Below, in pieces: positions 7,727 through 17,638 of a stretch of 64,000 bases of DNA. The translations under genes and the position numbers were made by a program. Source of the DNA: Streptomyces radicis (GTDB lineage: Bacteria; Actinomycetota; Actinomycetes; Streptomycetales; Streptomycetaceae); the NCBI RefSeq assembly GCF_003626575.1, contig NZ_RBDY01000016.1, positions 62,001 through 126,000 of the forward strand, given 5' to 3'. Positions within the stretch are counted from its first letter, which is position 1. Every line of letters starts with the position of its first letter. The notes beneath the pieces were generated by a model. That model was not told where the DNA came from. It worked only from the letters and a program-made list of their open reading frames with translations, and did not search any database.

Positions 7727-8878
7727 ATGACATCGCACAGCGAATCCGCTTCAGAACTCTCCGCGACGGAGAGCCGAGTCACGCTCCGCGGCGCCGCCGA
7801 CCTCGCCGACGCCCTGCCGTATCTGCTGGGTTACCACCCGGACGACTCCGTCGTCCTGATCGCGCTGCACGGCCCGAGCGGTCGCGTGGGCGGTCGCGTC
7901 AGGGCGGACATCCCCTCCGATCCCGGCGCATGGGACGAGACGGCCGACCAGCTGGCCGCCCGCCTCGTCGACGGCGGGGCGATGCCGGGGCCAAGGCCGG
8001 ACGCGGCGATCGTCTTCATCTGTCACGAGCCATCCGACGGCGTGTCCGCGCGCGAGGCGATGGATCGGCACCGGCCCCTCGCCCAGCGCGTGCGCACCGC
8101 GTGCGGGGCACTGGACGTCCCGGTCTTCGAGGCGATCTTCCTCGCCGCCCGGCGGTACTGGTCGTACTGCTGCGTGGACGAGCGCTGCTGTGGCGCGGAG
8201 GGCAAGGAGCTTCCTCCCGCCGGGACCTCGCCGATGGCCGCGGCCGCCGCCTACGCCGGGCTCAGGGTGCGCGGCTCCCTGCGGGGGATGGGGCGGCGGC
8301 TGCGGCCGCTGGGGGAGCCCGTCGCCGCACGGCAGGTGCAGGCGTTCAACACCGTGGCCGAGGAGCTGCTTCCGCGGATCCTCGGCGAGGAGCCCAACAG
8401 CCGTGTGGCCAGGGGCGAGACGTTGCGGCTGGCCGAGCGCCTGCTGAGCCGCTTCCGCCGCGCCGCAGCCACCCGGGAGTCGGAGGACGCCGTCGCCGAC
8501 GCGATGGACGACGCCCTGATCACCTCGGAGGAGTCGGCCCGCCTGGTGATCGGCCTCCAGGACAGGAAGGCCAGGGACATGGTGGCCGAGTGGATGGAGG
8601 GCGCCGAGGGCGCGGCCGCCCTGCGGCTGTGGCGGGCCCTGTCCCGGCGCTGCGTAGGGGAGTTCGCGGAGTACGCCGTTCCACCGCTGACCCTCGCAGC
8701 CTGGGTGTCGTGGTCGCTCGGGGACGAGGCACCGGCCCGGGTGGCCCTCGGCCGGGCGCTGGACCTGGACGGCCACTACCTCTTCGCGAGACTGCTGCAC
8801 CAGGGGTGCAGCGACGGGGTGGACCCCGAGTCGCTGCGCCGATTCCTGAGGCGGCAGCGGGCCGCCCGGGGGCGCTGA
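7727..8878 (+). CDS. DUF4192 domain-containing protein
   Basis: The product is 383 residues and starts MTSHSESASELSATES. The body opens with ALPYLLGYHPDDSVVLIALHG, the hallmark of the actinobacterial DUF4192 family, and ends in TPR-like helices (DEAPARVALGRALDLDGHYLFARLL). Its biochemical function is unknown. A cysteine-rich patch (YCCVDERCCG) lies near residue 147. ATG 7727 was chosen over the longer open frame because it matches the conserved N-terminus. It diverges from recQ and is followed 31 bp later by the NUDIX gene. Confidence 0.85.
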   Translation: MTSHSESASELSATESRVTLRGAADLADALPYLLGYHPDDSVVLIALHGPSGRVGGRVRADIPSDPGAWDETADQLAARLVDGGAMPGPRPDAAIVFICHEPSDGVSAREAMDRHRPLAQRVRTACGALDVPVFEAIFLAARRYWSYCCVDERCCGAEGKELPPAGTSPMAAAAAYAGLRVRGSLRGMGRRLRPLGEPVAARQVQAFNTVAEELLPRILGEEPNSRVARGETLRLAERLLSRFRRAAATRESEDAVADAMDDALITSEESARLVIGLQDRKARDMVAEWMEGAEGAAALRLWRALSRRCVGEFAEYAVPPLTLAAWVSWSLGDEAPARVALGRALDLDGHYLFARLLHQGCSDGVDPESLRRFLRRQRAARGR

Positions 8879-8909
8879 TGACCGCGATGCGGAGCCCTAT
8901 GATCACCGC

Positions 8910-9650
8910 ATGCCCTACGACCCCTCCGAGTTCCCGGCGTTCGCCGTCACCGTCGACCTGGTCGTGCTCACGGTCCGGCGGCACGCGCTGTGCGCCCTCA
9001 CCGTGCGCCGGGGCGAGGAGCCTTTTCGTGGGCAGTGGGCCCTCCCGGGCGGATTCGTGCGCGCCGAGGAGGACCTGGCCTCCGCGGCGGCGCGTGAGCT
9101 GGCCGAGGAGACGGGGCTCCGGGCACAGGACTCCGACAGCCGTCCCGCCGACGCCCACCTCGAACAGCTCGCCACCTATGGCGATCCGTCCCGGGATCCG
9201 CGGATGCGGGTGGTCAGCGTGGCGCATCTGGCGCTGGCTCCTGACCTTCCCGCGCCGACGGCGGGCGGGGACGCGGGCGGCGCCCGGTGGATGCCGGTCA
9301 GCAAGCTGCTCGGCGGGCAGGACCAGGCCTCCGAGGAGGGGCTGGCCTTCGACCACGCCCGCATCCTCGCCGACGGCGTCGAGCGCGCCCGTTCGAAGAT
9401 CGAATACTCCTCGCTGGCCACGGCCTTCTGCCCGGCCGAGTTCACCGTCGGCGAGCTGCGCAGGGTCTACGAGGCGGTGTGGGGAGTCGCCCTCGATCCA
9501 CGGAACTTCCATCGGAAGGTCACCGGCACGCCGGGGTTCCTCGTGCCGGTCGGCGGCACGACGACGCGTCAGGGCGGGCGCCCCGCCCAGCTGTTCAGGG
9601 CGGGCGGTGCCACCGAGCTCAACCCCCCGATGCTGCGCCCCGAGGTGTAA
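8910..9650 (+). CDS. NUDIX protein with C-terminal winged helix, NrtR-like
   Basis: The protein is 246 residues. The NUDIX box matches GX5EX7REUXEEXGU exactly (GGFVRAEEDL...ARELAEETGL, near residues 46-70), so it may bind or hydrolyse a nucleotide diphosphate derivative. The C-terminal half (SSLATAFCPAEFTVGELRRVYEAVWG...FHRKV) matches the winged-helix segment of NrtR-type regulators, which sense ADP-ribose and control NAD metabolism. Unlike canonical NrtR, the NUDIX box looks catalytically intact, so it may be an enzyme, a regulator or both. No NAD-biosynthesis gene is adjacent. Confidence 0.85.
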   Translation: MPYDPSEFPAFAVTVDLVVLTVRRHALCALTVRRGEEPFRGQWALPGGFVRAEEDLASAAARELAEETGLRAQDSDSRPADAHLEQLATYGDPSRDPRMRVVSVAHLALAPDLPAPTAGGDAGGARWMPVSKLLGGQDQASEEGLAFDHARILADGVERARSKIEYSSLATAFCPAEFTVGELRRVYEAVWGVALDPRNFHRKVTGTPGFLVPVGGTTTRQGGRPAQLFRAGGATELNPPMLRPEV

Positions 9651-9747
9651 GGGGCCTCCCGCTGCCGCCCGACAGCGCCCGCGCGTTGCAGGGAATATCC
9701 GATATGTCCCGTTATCGTGCCAGGGTGCACGATCAACGGGAACAGCG

Positions 9748-11544
9748 ATGATCCAGGCCATCGGACTCACCAGCGCGTCTCGGCGCGACCGACCGCCAGC
9801 CGTTGACGATCTCACCTTCGACGCGCGCCCCGGCCATGTGACGATGCTGCTCGGCCCACCGGGAGCCGGGAAGTCCGCCACGCTGCGGCTGATGCTCCAG
9901 CTCGCCCCGGGGCGCGGCGTCGCCCTGTTCCGCGGGCGGCCGTTGTCCAGGGTGCCGCACCCCGCCCGGGAGATCGGCGTCCTGCTCGGAGAGGTCGCGG
10001 GACACCCGGGGCGCACGGCGCTCGGACACCTGCGGATGCTGGCCGCCGCCGCCGGGGTACCGGCCAGCCGCGCCGAGGACGTCCTCGACGTCGTGGGGCT
10101 CAGCGGTCTCGCGGACCAGCGGCTCGGACGGCTCTCCCGGGGGATGGACCGCCGCCTCGGGTTGGCCGCCGCGCTGCTCGGCGACCCCCACACCCTGGTC
10201 CTCGACGAGCCGGCGCGGGGACTCTCGCCGCGCGAGAACGCTTGGCTCCAGGGGCTGTTGCGCGGTTACACGGGACAGGGCGGCGCCGTGCTGATCACGG
10301 CCAGGGGACCCGAGGAGACCGTCAGGTTCGCCGACCGCGTGGTCAGCATCGAGGCGGGGCGGCTGGTCGCCGACCAGGCGGCGGAGGACTTCGCCAGGGC
10401 CCGCCTCCGCCCCCGCGTCGCGGTCATCACCCCGCATGCCGACCGGCTCTCGGCCGCGCTGACACGGGAGTTCCGCGGCGAGGGGCGCCCGGCGGGGGAG
10501 GAGCCGGTCGAGGTCCTGCGGGAGTCGGGCACCCGCCTCTCGGTGTTCGGCAGCACCTGTGCCGTCGTCGGGGAGGTCGCCTATCAGCACCGCGTCGTCG
10601 TCCACCAACTCGCCGACGAGGTGGGCCCCGCCGGGGACCGCTCTCCGGCCGGGCCCCTGCACCGGGCCGACGGCCGGGCGGAGCCGGGCGAGGCACGGGC
10701 CGAGGCCGGGGCCGCGGTGGCGAGCAGTGTGGCGACGGGCGACGTGGAGCTGCCGCCGCCGCTGCCCGCGCTGCCTCCCCCGGGTCCCACGTGGCCCGTC
10801 CGGTACGAGCTGCGCCGCTGGGCGGGGGTCCGCACCGCCTGGTGGCTGATGGCGGCCGCGCTGCTGGCCGGGCTCGTCACCGCGCTCGCCCTCGCCTCCT
10901 CAGGGACCCAGCCCGCGGAGCGGGTGCTCACCGGCTGGGCGGACCAGCTGCCCCTGCCGCCCGTGGCGATGGTCGCCGGCGTGCTCGGGGCGCTCGCCTT
11001 CGGGCAGGAGTTCCGCTTTCCCGCGCTGGTCCCCGCCCGGGTGCCGATCCCGCGGCGGCTGTCCCTGCTGACCGGCAAGCTGGTGGTCTCGGCGGTGGTG
11101 GCGTTCCTGCTGTGCTGCGCCGCGATCACGGTCAACTCCACGTCGTTCACCCTGCTGTTCGGCCAGGACATGCCGGTCGACGGGTCATGGGAGTTCGCGC
11201 TGCTCGGCACCGCCGCGCTCTCCGTCGGCTGCGCCTGGGCCGGGCTCCTCGCCGCGGGTATCTTCCGCTCGACGCTGGTGGGGCTTGCGGCGGTCGCCGC
11301 CGTGCCGTTGGCGCTGGCCCCGGCGCTGCGTTCGCTGCTGCACGGCTGGAGCGGACCGTCCCTCGACGGACTGCCAGGCCGGCTGCACGCGTTGACCTCG
11401 CTTCCGTTCCCTTCCGGAGTCGATCGTTGGGTGTCCGCAACGGCGCATCTCGCGTCCCGTCCGATCGGTTGGGCCCTCGGGCTCTCGCTCGCCGTGCTCC
11501 TGTGTGGATATGCCCTCGTCAGCCTGCGGAACGGAGTCCGCTGA
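9748..11544 (+). CDS. ABC transporter, ATPase fused to a membrane domain (degenerate ATPase motifs)
   Basis: The 598-residue protein has an N-terminal ATPase domain (Walker A GPPGAGKSATL, Walker B LVLDEP) and a C-terminal domain with about six hydrophobic segments from residue ~365 (WWLMAAALLAGLVTALAL onward). The signature loop reads LSRGM instead of LSGGQ, and the H-loop histidine is missing (LITARGPEET), so turnover may be weak or altered. A variable Ala/Pro-rich linker joins the halves. The start is ATG 9748; the longer open frame upstream is a shadow of the NUDIX and DUF4192 genes. An ABC gene at this position before whiH and hrdB is what I recall for streptomycetes. The substrate is unknown. 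Confidence 0.8.
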   Translation: MIQAIGLTSASRRDRPPAVDDLTFDARPGHVTMLLGPPGAGKSATLRLMLQLAPGRGVALFRGRPLSRVPHPAREIGVLLGEVAGHPGRTALGHLRMLAAAAGVPASRAEDVLDVVGLSGLADQRLGRLSRGMDRRLGLAAALLGDPHTLVLDEPARGLSPRENAWLQGLLRGYTGQGGAVLITARGPEETVRFADRVVSIEAGRLVADQAAEDFARARLRPRVAVITPHADRLSAALTREFRGEGRPAGEEPVEVLRESGTRLSVFGSTCAVVGEVAYQHRVVVHQLADEVGPAGDRSPAGPLHRADGRAEPGEARAEAGAAVASSVATGDVELPPPLPALPPPGPTWPVRYELRRWAGVRTAWWLMAAALLAGLVTALALASSGTQPAERVLTGWADQLPLPPVAMVAGVLGALAFGQEFRFPALVPARVPIPRRLSLLTGKLVVSAVVAFLLCCAAITVNSTSFTLLFGQDMPVDGSWEFALLGTAALSVGCAWAGLLAAGIFRSTLVGLAAVAAVPLALAPALRSLLHGWSGPSLDGLPGRLHALTSLPFPSGVDRWVSATAHLASRPIGWALGLSLAVLLCGYALVSLRNGVR

Positions 11545-11741
11545 CCGTCAGAGAAGGCCCCGACCAGGCGTCGGACGCGGGGGGTTCCGGCCTCAACACC
11601 CGCTTCCCGTGTCCGCATTGCGCAAGACGAGACCATTTGCTTCCGGTTAGGCGTCAATTATGCAGGAGTCGCCGATCACCCTTTCGTGTGCTTTTCACCA
11701 AAGACCTCAAGGTGCCAACGAGGGCCGCCGACAAAGGAGGC

Positions 11742-12665
11742 GTGACTACCCTTGCGCACTCGATGATGACCGCCACTCGCTCCGCCGACTCCGGCCCCGC
11801 CGGACCGGGCGAGTTCGACCGCTACTCCTACGCCGAATCCACCGGAGCCGCCCGCATCACCAACGCCCCGGCCTGGGACGGCGACCCGGACATGAGCCGC
11901 GTCGGCCGCCGCGCCGCCGGGAGCCGTGGCCGTGGCCTCCACGGCCAACTCGTCCAGCAGCTCGGACAGATGATCGTCTCCGGCGACCTCGGCGCCGACC
12001 GGCCGCTCGTTCCCGAGGAGATCGGCCAGCGTTTCGAGGTCTCCCGCACCGTCGTCCGTGAATCCCTCCGCGTCCTCGAGGCCAAGGGCCTCGTCAGCGC
12101 GCGCCCCAACGTCGGCACTCGCGTCCGGCCCGTCGGCGACTGGAATCTCCTCGACCCCGACATCATCGAGTGGCGCGCCTTCGGCCCCCAGCGGGAGGAC
12201 CAGCGCCGGGAGCTGTGCGAGCTCCGCCTCACGATCGAGCCCCTGGCCGCGAGGCTCGCCGCGGTCGACGCCCCGGAGGAGGTCCGCCAGCGCCTCGGCG
12301 ACATGGTCGACATCATGACCCACACCCTGGGGCAGGGGGACGCCCTCACCTTCTCGCGCGCCGACGCGGAGTTCCACGGCCTGCTCCTCCAGGCCGCCGG
12401 GAACAGGATGCTGGAGCACCTCTCCGGCATCGTCGCCGCCGCCCTCCAGGTCTCCGGGGGCGCCGCCTCCGGTTGTGAGCAGCCGACCGAGGCGTCGGTG
12501 GCCCTGCACCAGCGGATCGTGGACGCGGTCTCCGCCGGCGACCCCGCCGCCGCCGAGTCCGCGATGCGGCACCTGCTCAGCGCCCCGTCCGAGGCCGCCG
12601 CCCCGGCGGGCGGACCGGCCGCCGCGGGCGCGGACCACGTGGTCCCGGCCCCACGCGAACACTGA
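11742..12665 (+). CDS. whiH: WhiH-like GntR/FadR-family sporulation regulator
   Basis: The 307-residue product has a winged helix at about residues 65-130 (GLHGQLVQQLGQMIVSGDL...VPEEIGQRFEVSRTVVRESLRVLEAKGLVSARPNVGTRV) and a FadR-type all-helical effector domain (FCD) after it, with ELRLTIEPLAARLA and DAEFHGLLLQAAGN. The sequence and the position just upstream of hrdB match WhiH of S. coelicolor, needed for sporulation septation in aerial hyphae. The likely start is GTG 11742. A perfect AAAGGAGG is only 1-2 bases upstream, which is unusually tight; ATG 11763 would be 22 bases away. The first ~60 residues are poorly ordered. Confidence 0.9.
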   Translation: MTTLAHSMMTATRSADSGPAGPGEFDRYSYAESTGAARITNAPAWDGDPDMSRVGRRAAGSRGRGLHGQLVQQLGQMIVSGDLGADRPLVPEEIGQRFEVSRTVVRESLRVLEAKGLVSARPNVGTRVRPVGDWNLLDPDIIEWRAFGPQREDQRRELCELRLTIEPLAARLAAVDAPEEVRQRLGDMVDIMTHTLGQGDALTFSRADAEFHGLLLQAAGNRMLEHLSGIVAAALQVSGGAASGCEQPTEASVALHQRIVDAVSAGDPAAAESAMRHLLSAPSEAAAPAGGPAAAGADHVVPAPREH

Positions 12666-12683
12666 TACGGAAGGGACGGGGGT

Positions 12684-12729
12684 GTCGCCGGGCCGGATCG
12701 GGGCAGGGCTCCGGCGACGCTTCTGCCCC
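12684..12729 (+). terminator. Overlapping hairpins after whiH
   Basis: Two interleaved stems are visible. GTCGCCGG (12684-12691) can pair with CCGGCGAC (12711-12718), and GGGGCAG (12700-12706) with CTGCCCC (12723-12729). They compete or form a pseudoknot. One may end whiH transcription before hrdB; there is no T tract. Confidence 0.4.
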
Positions 12730-12802
12730 GGCCCGCTACAGTCGAGCGTGCGGTGTGACTCGCGACACGCGAAAGCTGCGTAACGCTTCGGGGAGCAGCG
12801 CG

Positions 12803-12871
12803 ATGTTTCAAGAGGTGGCAGCAGTGGCCGGACCGGTGGTCCGCCGCCGCTCCACCGCAGCCGTCGGCTGA
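12803..12871 (+). CDS. Possible 22-residue leader ORF upstream of hrdB
   Basis: A short frame (MFQEVAAVAGPVVRRRSTAAVG) starts at ATG 12803 behind GGGGAG and ends 76 bases before the hrdB start, inside its probable 5' untranslated region. It may be a translated leader or chance. No family is recognised. Confidence 0.25.
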   Translation: MFQEVAAVAGPVVRRRSTAAVG

Positions 12872-12947
12872 CCCCGCCGTCGGTGACCGGTCCTGTCCGC
12901 TTCGGACGGGGCCCGAAGCCGTTCCCAGAGTTTCCGAGAGGTTGTTC

Positions 12948-14573
<1,626 letters not shown>

Positions 14574-14603
14574 GGAGCGCCGGGGCCGGTCCCGGGCCCC
14601 CAC

Positions 14604-14664
14604 AACGCCGACGGCGGCGGTGGTACGCACCCCCGGGGTGCGTACCACCGCCGCCGTCGGCGTT
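14604..14664 (+). terminator. Perfect 30-bp hairpin terminator after hrdB
   Basis: The arms 14604-14633 and 14635-14664 are perfect complements around a single central base, so a real RNA would open a few central pairs. The stem contains GGCGGCGGTGGTACGCACCCC. It starts 31 bases after the hrdB stop and would be an extremely stable end, working in either direction. Confidence 0.85.
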
Positions 14665-14737
14665 CGCGCGTCAGGGGCGCGCGGACGCCCGGAGGGACAA
14701 GAACGATCAGGCCCGACGATCCGGCCCGACAAGGCAA

Positions 14738-14774
14738 CGGGCGGTCACCCCGAGTGACGAGGGGAGACCGCCCG
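14738..14774 (-). terminator. Terminator for the DUF7455 gene
   Basis: CGGGCGGTC (14738-14746) pairs with GACCGCCCG (14766-14774), and an inner CCCC/GGGG pairing is also possible. It lies 59 bases beyond the stop of the minus-strand DUF7455 gene and complements the hrdB hairpin on the other side. Confidence 0.7.
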
Positions 14775-14832
14775 ACATCCGGCGTGGGCGGCCGGACGCA
14801 GCCCGTCGGTGGTGGAGACGCGAGACGTCAGG

Positions 14833-15063
14833 TCAACGTTCGTCGTTGCTCGCGGACGCGGGAGTCGCCGTCAGCTTCTCCGTCTCGTCCTGTATCTCAG
14901 CGGCGATCTTCTTGAGCTCGGGCTCGAACTTGCGGCCGTGGTGGGCGCAGAACAGCAGCTCTCCGCCACTGATGAGGACCACGCGGAGATACGCCTGGGC
15001 ACCACAGCGATCGCAGCGGTCCCCGGCCGTCAGCGGGGTCGCGGGGGTCAGAACAGTAGTCAC
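14833..15063 (-). CDS. DUF7455 small zinc-ribbon-like protein
   Basis: The 76-residue protein starts at GTG 15063 behind GAGG. The core CDRCGAQAYLRVVLISGGELLFCAHHGRKFEPELKKIA carries a CxxC and a later CxHH, consistent with a small zinc-binding fold. It is a conserved actinobacterial protein (I recall the label DUF7455) found between hrdB and parE. The C-terminus is polar and disordered. Function is unknown. It is convergent with hrdB and divergent from parE. Confidence 0.85.
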   Translation of the reverse strand: MTTVLTPATPLTAGDRCDRCGAQAYLRVVLISGGELLFCAHHGRKFEPELKKIAAEIQDETEKLTATPASASNDER

Positions 15064-15487
15064 GTCGCCTCTTCTCTAGCTCGACGAGCTGTCGTACCAG
15101 GGACAACATCCAACCAGGCCGAGAACGTTCCCGCTCGCGGCTTCTCGGCGAAAAAATCTTCCGAGATGGCCAAACGCTGCCGTATGGCGGCGAAAGAGCC
15201 GTATTGCGGTAGTTGTTTCGTGTAAGCGTTGTCTGGTGGTTCTTATTCCGGCTACTTCCGTGTACCCGGGCTCCCCTCCTTCGTTCAGGAGGACGTGCCC
15301 GAACCCTAAATGGTTCATGCCTCGAAGGGAACGTGATGTTGGCGTCACCCGGCCGAGTCATCGAACACGTGAGCGACTCTGGGTTACCCTGATACTTCTC
15401 GGGTAGCTGCACAACCGCTCTACAGGGCCTCGGTACCCTCTGAGCGGCACTCTGCCACCGATCAGGATTCAGCGAGGAGCGAACTGC
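15064..15487. other. Divergent intergenic region, DUF7455 / parE
   Basis: This 424-bp stretch has no convincing gene or RNA. It is less GC-rich than its surroundings and should hold both promoters. Visible structure: a 12-base direct repeat GCCGTATGGCGG / GCCGTATTGCGG at 15179-15190 and 15198-15209 (one mismatch), a GAACC-N6-GGTTC inverted repeat at about 15300-15316, and the parE ribosome binding site GAGGAG just before 15488. No clear -35/-10 pair could be assigned by eye. Confidence 0.6.
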
Positions 15488-17605
15488 GTGACCGCCGACA
15501 CGTCCGTGCCATCGACCGCACTGCTGACCGGATCCGATCCCGGGGGCAACTACACCGCGCGGCACCTGCTCGTCCTCGAGGGCCTCGAGGCGGTGCGCAA
15601 GCGCCCCGGGATGTACATCGGGTCAACGGACAGTCGCGGTCTGATGCACTGCCTGTGGGAGATCATCGACAACGCCGTGGACGAGGCGCTCGGCGGCCAC
15701 TGCGACCGCATCGAGGTGCTGCTGCGCGACGACGGCTCGGTCGAGGTCAGGGACAACGGGCGCGGCATCCCGGTCGACGTCGAGCCCAAGACGGGCCTCT
15801 CGGGCGTCGAGGTGGTCATGACCAAGCTGCACGCCGGTGGGAAGTTCGGCGGGGGCTCCTACGCCGCCTCGGGCGGCCTGCACGGCGTCGGCGCCTCCGT
15901 GGTGAACGCCCTGTCCGCCCGTCTCGACGTCGAGGTGGACCGCGGCGGCCGCACGCACGCGATCAGCTTCAGGCGCGGCACCCCCGGGATCTTCACGGAG
16001 TGGGGCCCGGACGCGCCGTTCGACCCCAGCAGCGGGCTGCTCAAGGGCAAGAAGATCCCCAAGACCCGTACGGGTACCCGCGTGCGGTACTGGGCGGACC
16101 GGCAGATCTTCCTCAAGGACGCCAAGCTCTCCCTGGAGACGCTGCACGCCCGCGCCCGGCAGACGGCGTTCCTCGTGCCGGGGCTGACCATCACGGTGCG
16201 TGACGAGCGGGGCGTGGACGGCGCCGAGGCGTCCGACGAGGTCTTCAGGTACGACGGCGGCATCAGTGAGTTCTGCGAGTACCTGGCGCCCGACAAGCCC
16301 GTGTGCGACGTGCTGCGGCTGACCGGCCAGGGCACGTTCAAGGAGACCGTCCCGGTCCTGGACGACCGCGGCCACATGATCCCCACCGAGGTCAGGCGCG
16401 ACCTCGAGGTGGACGTCGCGCTGCGCTGGGGCACGGGCTACGACACGACACTCAAGTCGTTCGTCAACATCATCGCCACCCCCAAGGGTGGCACCCACGT
16501 CGCGGGGTTCGAGCGGGCCGTGCGCACGACCGTGAACGACGTGCTGCGCTCCGCGAAGCTCCTGCGCGTCGCCGAGGACGACATCACCAAGGACGACGCC
16601 ATCGAGGGCCTCACGGCGGTGGTGACCGTCCGGCTGGCCGAGCCGCAGTTCGAGGGGCAGACCAAGGAGGTGCTCGGCACCTCGGCCGCGGCGCGCATCG
16701 TGTCGAACGTGGTGGCGAAGGAGCTGAAGGAGTTCCTGACGTCGACCAAGCGGGACGCCAAGCAGCAGGCCCGCGCGGTGCTCGACAAGGTCGTGGCAGC
16801 CGCCCGCACGCGCATCGCGGCGCGGCAGCACAAGGAGGCGCAGCGCCGCAAGACGGCCCTGGAGTCCTCGGCGCTCCCCGCCAAGCTGGCCGACTGCCGC
16901 AGCGACGAGGTGGACCGCAGCGAGCTGTTCATCGTCGAGGGCGACAGCGCCCTCGGCACGGCCAAGCTCGCGCGGAACTCCGAGTTCCAGGCGCTGCTGC
17001 CCATCCGCGGCAAGATCCTCAACGTCCAGAAGTCCTCGGTCTCCGACATGCTCAAGAACGCCGAGTGCAGCGCCATCATCCAGGTGATAGGAGCCGGGTC
17101 GGGGCGGACGTTCGACATCGACCAGGCGCGTTACGGCCGGGTGATCTTCCTCGCGGACGCCGACGTGGACGGCGCGCACATCCGCTGTCTGCTGCTCACC
17201 CTCTTCCAGCGCTACATGCGGCCGATGGTCGAGCAGGGCCGCGTCTTCTCCGCCGTGCCGCCGCTGCACCGGATCGAGCTGAGCAACCCCAGGCGGGGCC
17301 AGGACAAGTACGTCTACACCTATTCCGACCAGGAGCTGCGCGACACGCTGCTCGACCTGGAGCGCAGGAAGGTCCGCCACAAGGACTCGATCCAGCGCTA
17401 CAAGGGCCTGGGGGAGATGGACGCCGACCAGCTCGCCGAGACCACGATGGACCCGCGCAAGCGGACCCTGCGCCGGATCAACATCAGCGATCTCGAGGCG
17501 GCCGAAGAGGCGTTCAGCCTGCTGATGGGGAACGAGGTGGCTCCCCGCCGTGAGTTCATCTCCAGCTCCGCCGCCACCCTGGACCGCTCGCGCATCGACA
17601 CCTGA
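15488..17605 (+). CDS. parE: DNA topoisomerase IV subunit B (type IIA, ATPase subunit)
   Basis: It is the ATPase and TOPRIM subunit that works with ParC (28133-30595) to decatenate chromosomes. The 705-residue protein begins at GTG 15488. GHKL motifs include EIIDNAVDEALGG, DNGRGIPVD and GGLHGVGASVVNAL. The TOPRIM acid is E484 in VEGDSALG, and the DADVDGAHIR metal motif follows; GyrB normally has EGDSAGG, so the Leu is a deviation that I recall from other streptomycete ParE proteins. RYKGLGEMDADQLAETTMDP and the LLMGNEVAPRREFI end are typical. The assignment as ParE rather than GyrB rests on sequence and on the parC partner 11 kb away. Confidence 0.93.
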   Translation: MTADTSVPSTALLTGSDPGGNYTARHLLVLEGLEAVRKRPGMYIGSTDSRGLMHCLWEIIDNAVDEALGGHCDRIEVLLRDDGSVEVRDNGRGIPVDVEPKTGLSGVEVVMTKLHAGGKFGGGSYAASGGLHGVGASVVNALSARLDVEVDRGGRTHAISFRRGTPGIFTEWGPDAPFDPSSGLLKGKKIPKTRTGTRVRYWADRQIFLKDAKLSLETLHARARQTAFLVPGLTITVRDERGVDGAEASDEVFRYDGGISEFCEYLAPDKPVCDVLRLTGQGTFKETVPVLDDRGHMIPTEVRRDLEVDVALRWGTGYDTTLKSFVNIIATPKGGTHVAGFERAVRTTVNDVLRSAKLLRVAEDDITKDDAIEGLTAVVTVRLAEPQFEGQTKEVLGTSAAARIVSNVVAKELKEFLTSTKRDAKQQARAVLDKVVAAARTRIAARQHKEAQRRKTALESSALPAKLADCRSDEVDRSELFIVEGDSALGTAKLARNSEFQALLPIRGKILNVQKSSVSDMLKNAECSAIIQVIGAGSGRTFDIDQARYGRVIFLADADVDGAHIRCLLLTLFQRYMRPMVEQGRVFSAVPPLHRIELSNPRRGQDKYVYTYSDQELRDTLLDLERRKVRHKDSIQRYKGLGEMDADQLAETTMDPRKRTLRRINISDLEAAEEAFSLLMGNEVAPRREFISSSAATLDRSRIDT

Positions 17606-17638
17606 GCGGGCCGCCCCGGCTCGCCGGGCGCGGCGGGC

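Noticed and set aside
7930..9747. Upstream extension of the ABC gene to 7930
   Set aside because: It runs antiphase through the DUF4192 and NUDIX genes and reads as arginine-rich shadow sequence.
15125..15132. GAACGTTC upstream of the DUF7455 gene as an SOS box
   Set aside because: The actinobacterial LexA site needs GAAC-N4-GTTC; here the halves touch.
15064..15487. Possible tRNA or small RNA in the parE upstream region
   Set aside because: No cloverleaf or T-loop sequence was found, and the hairpins present are short.
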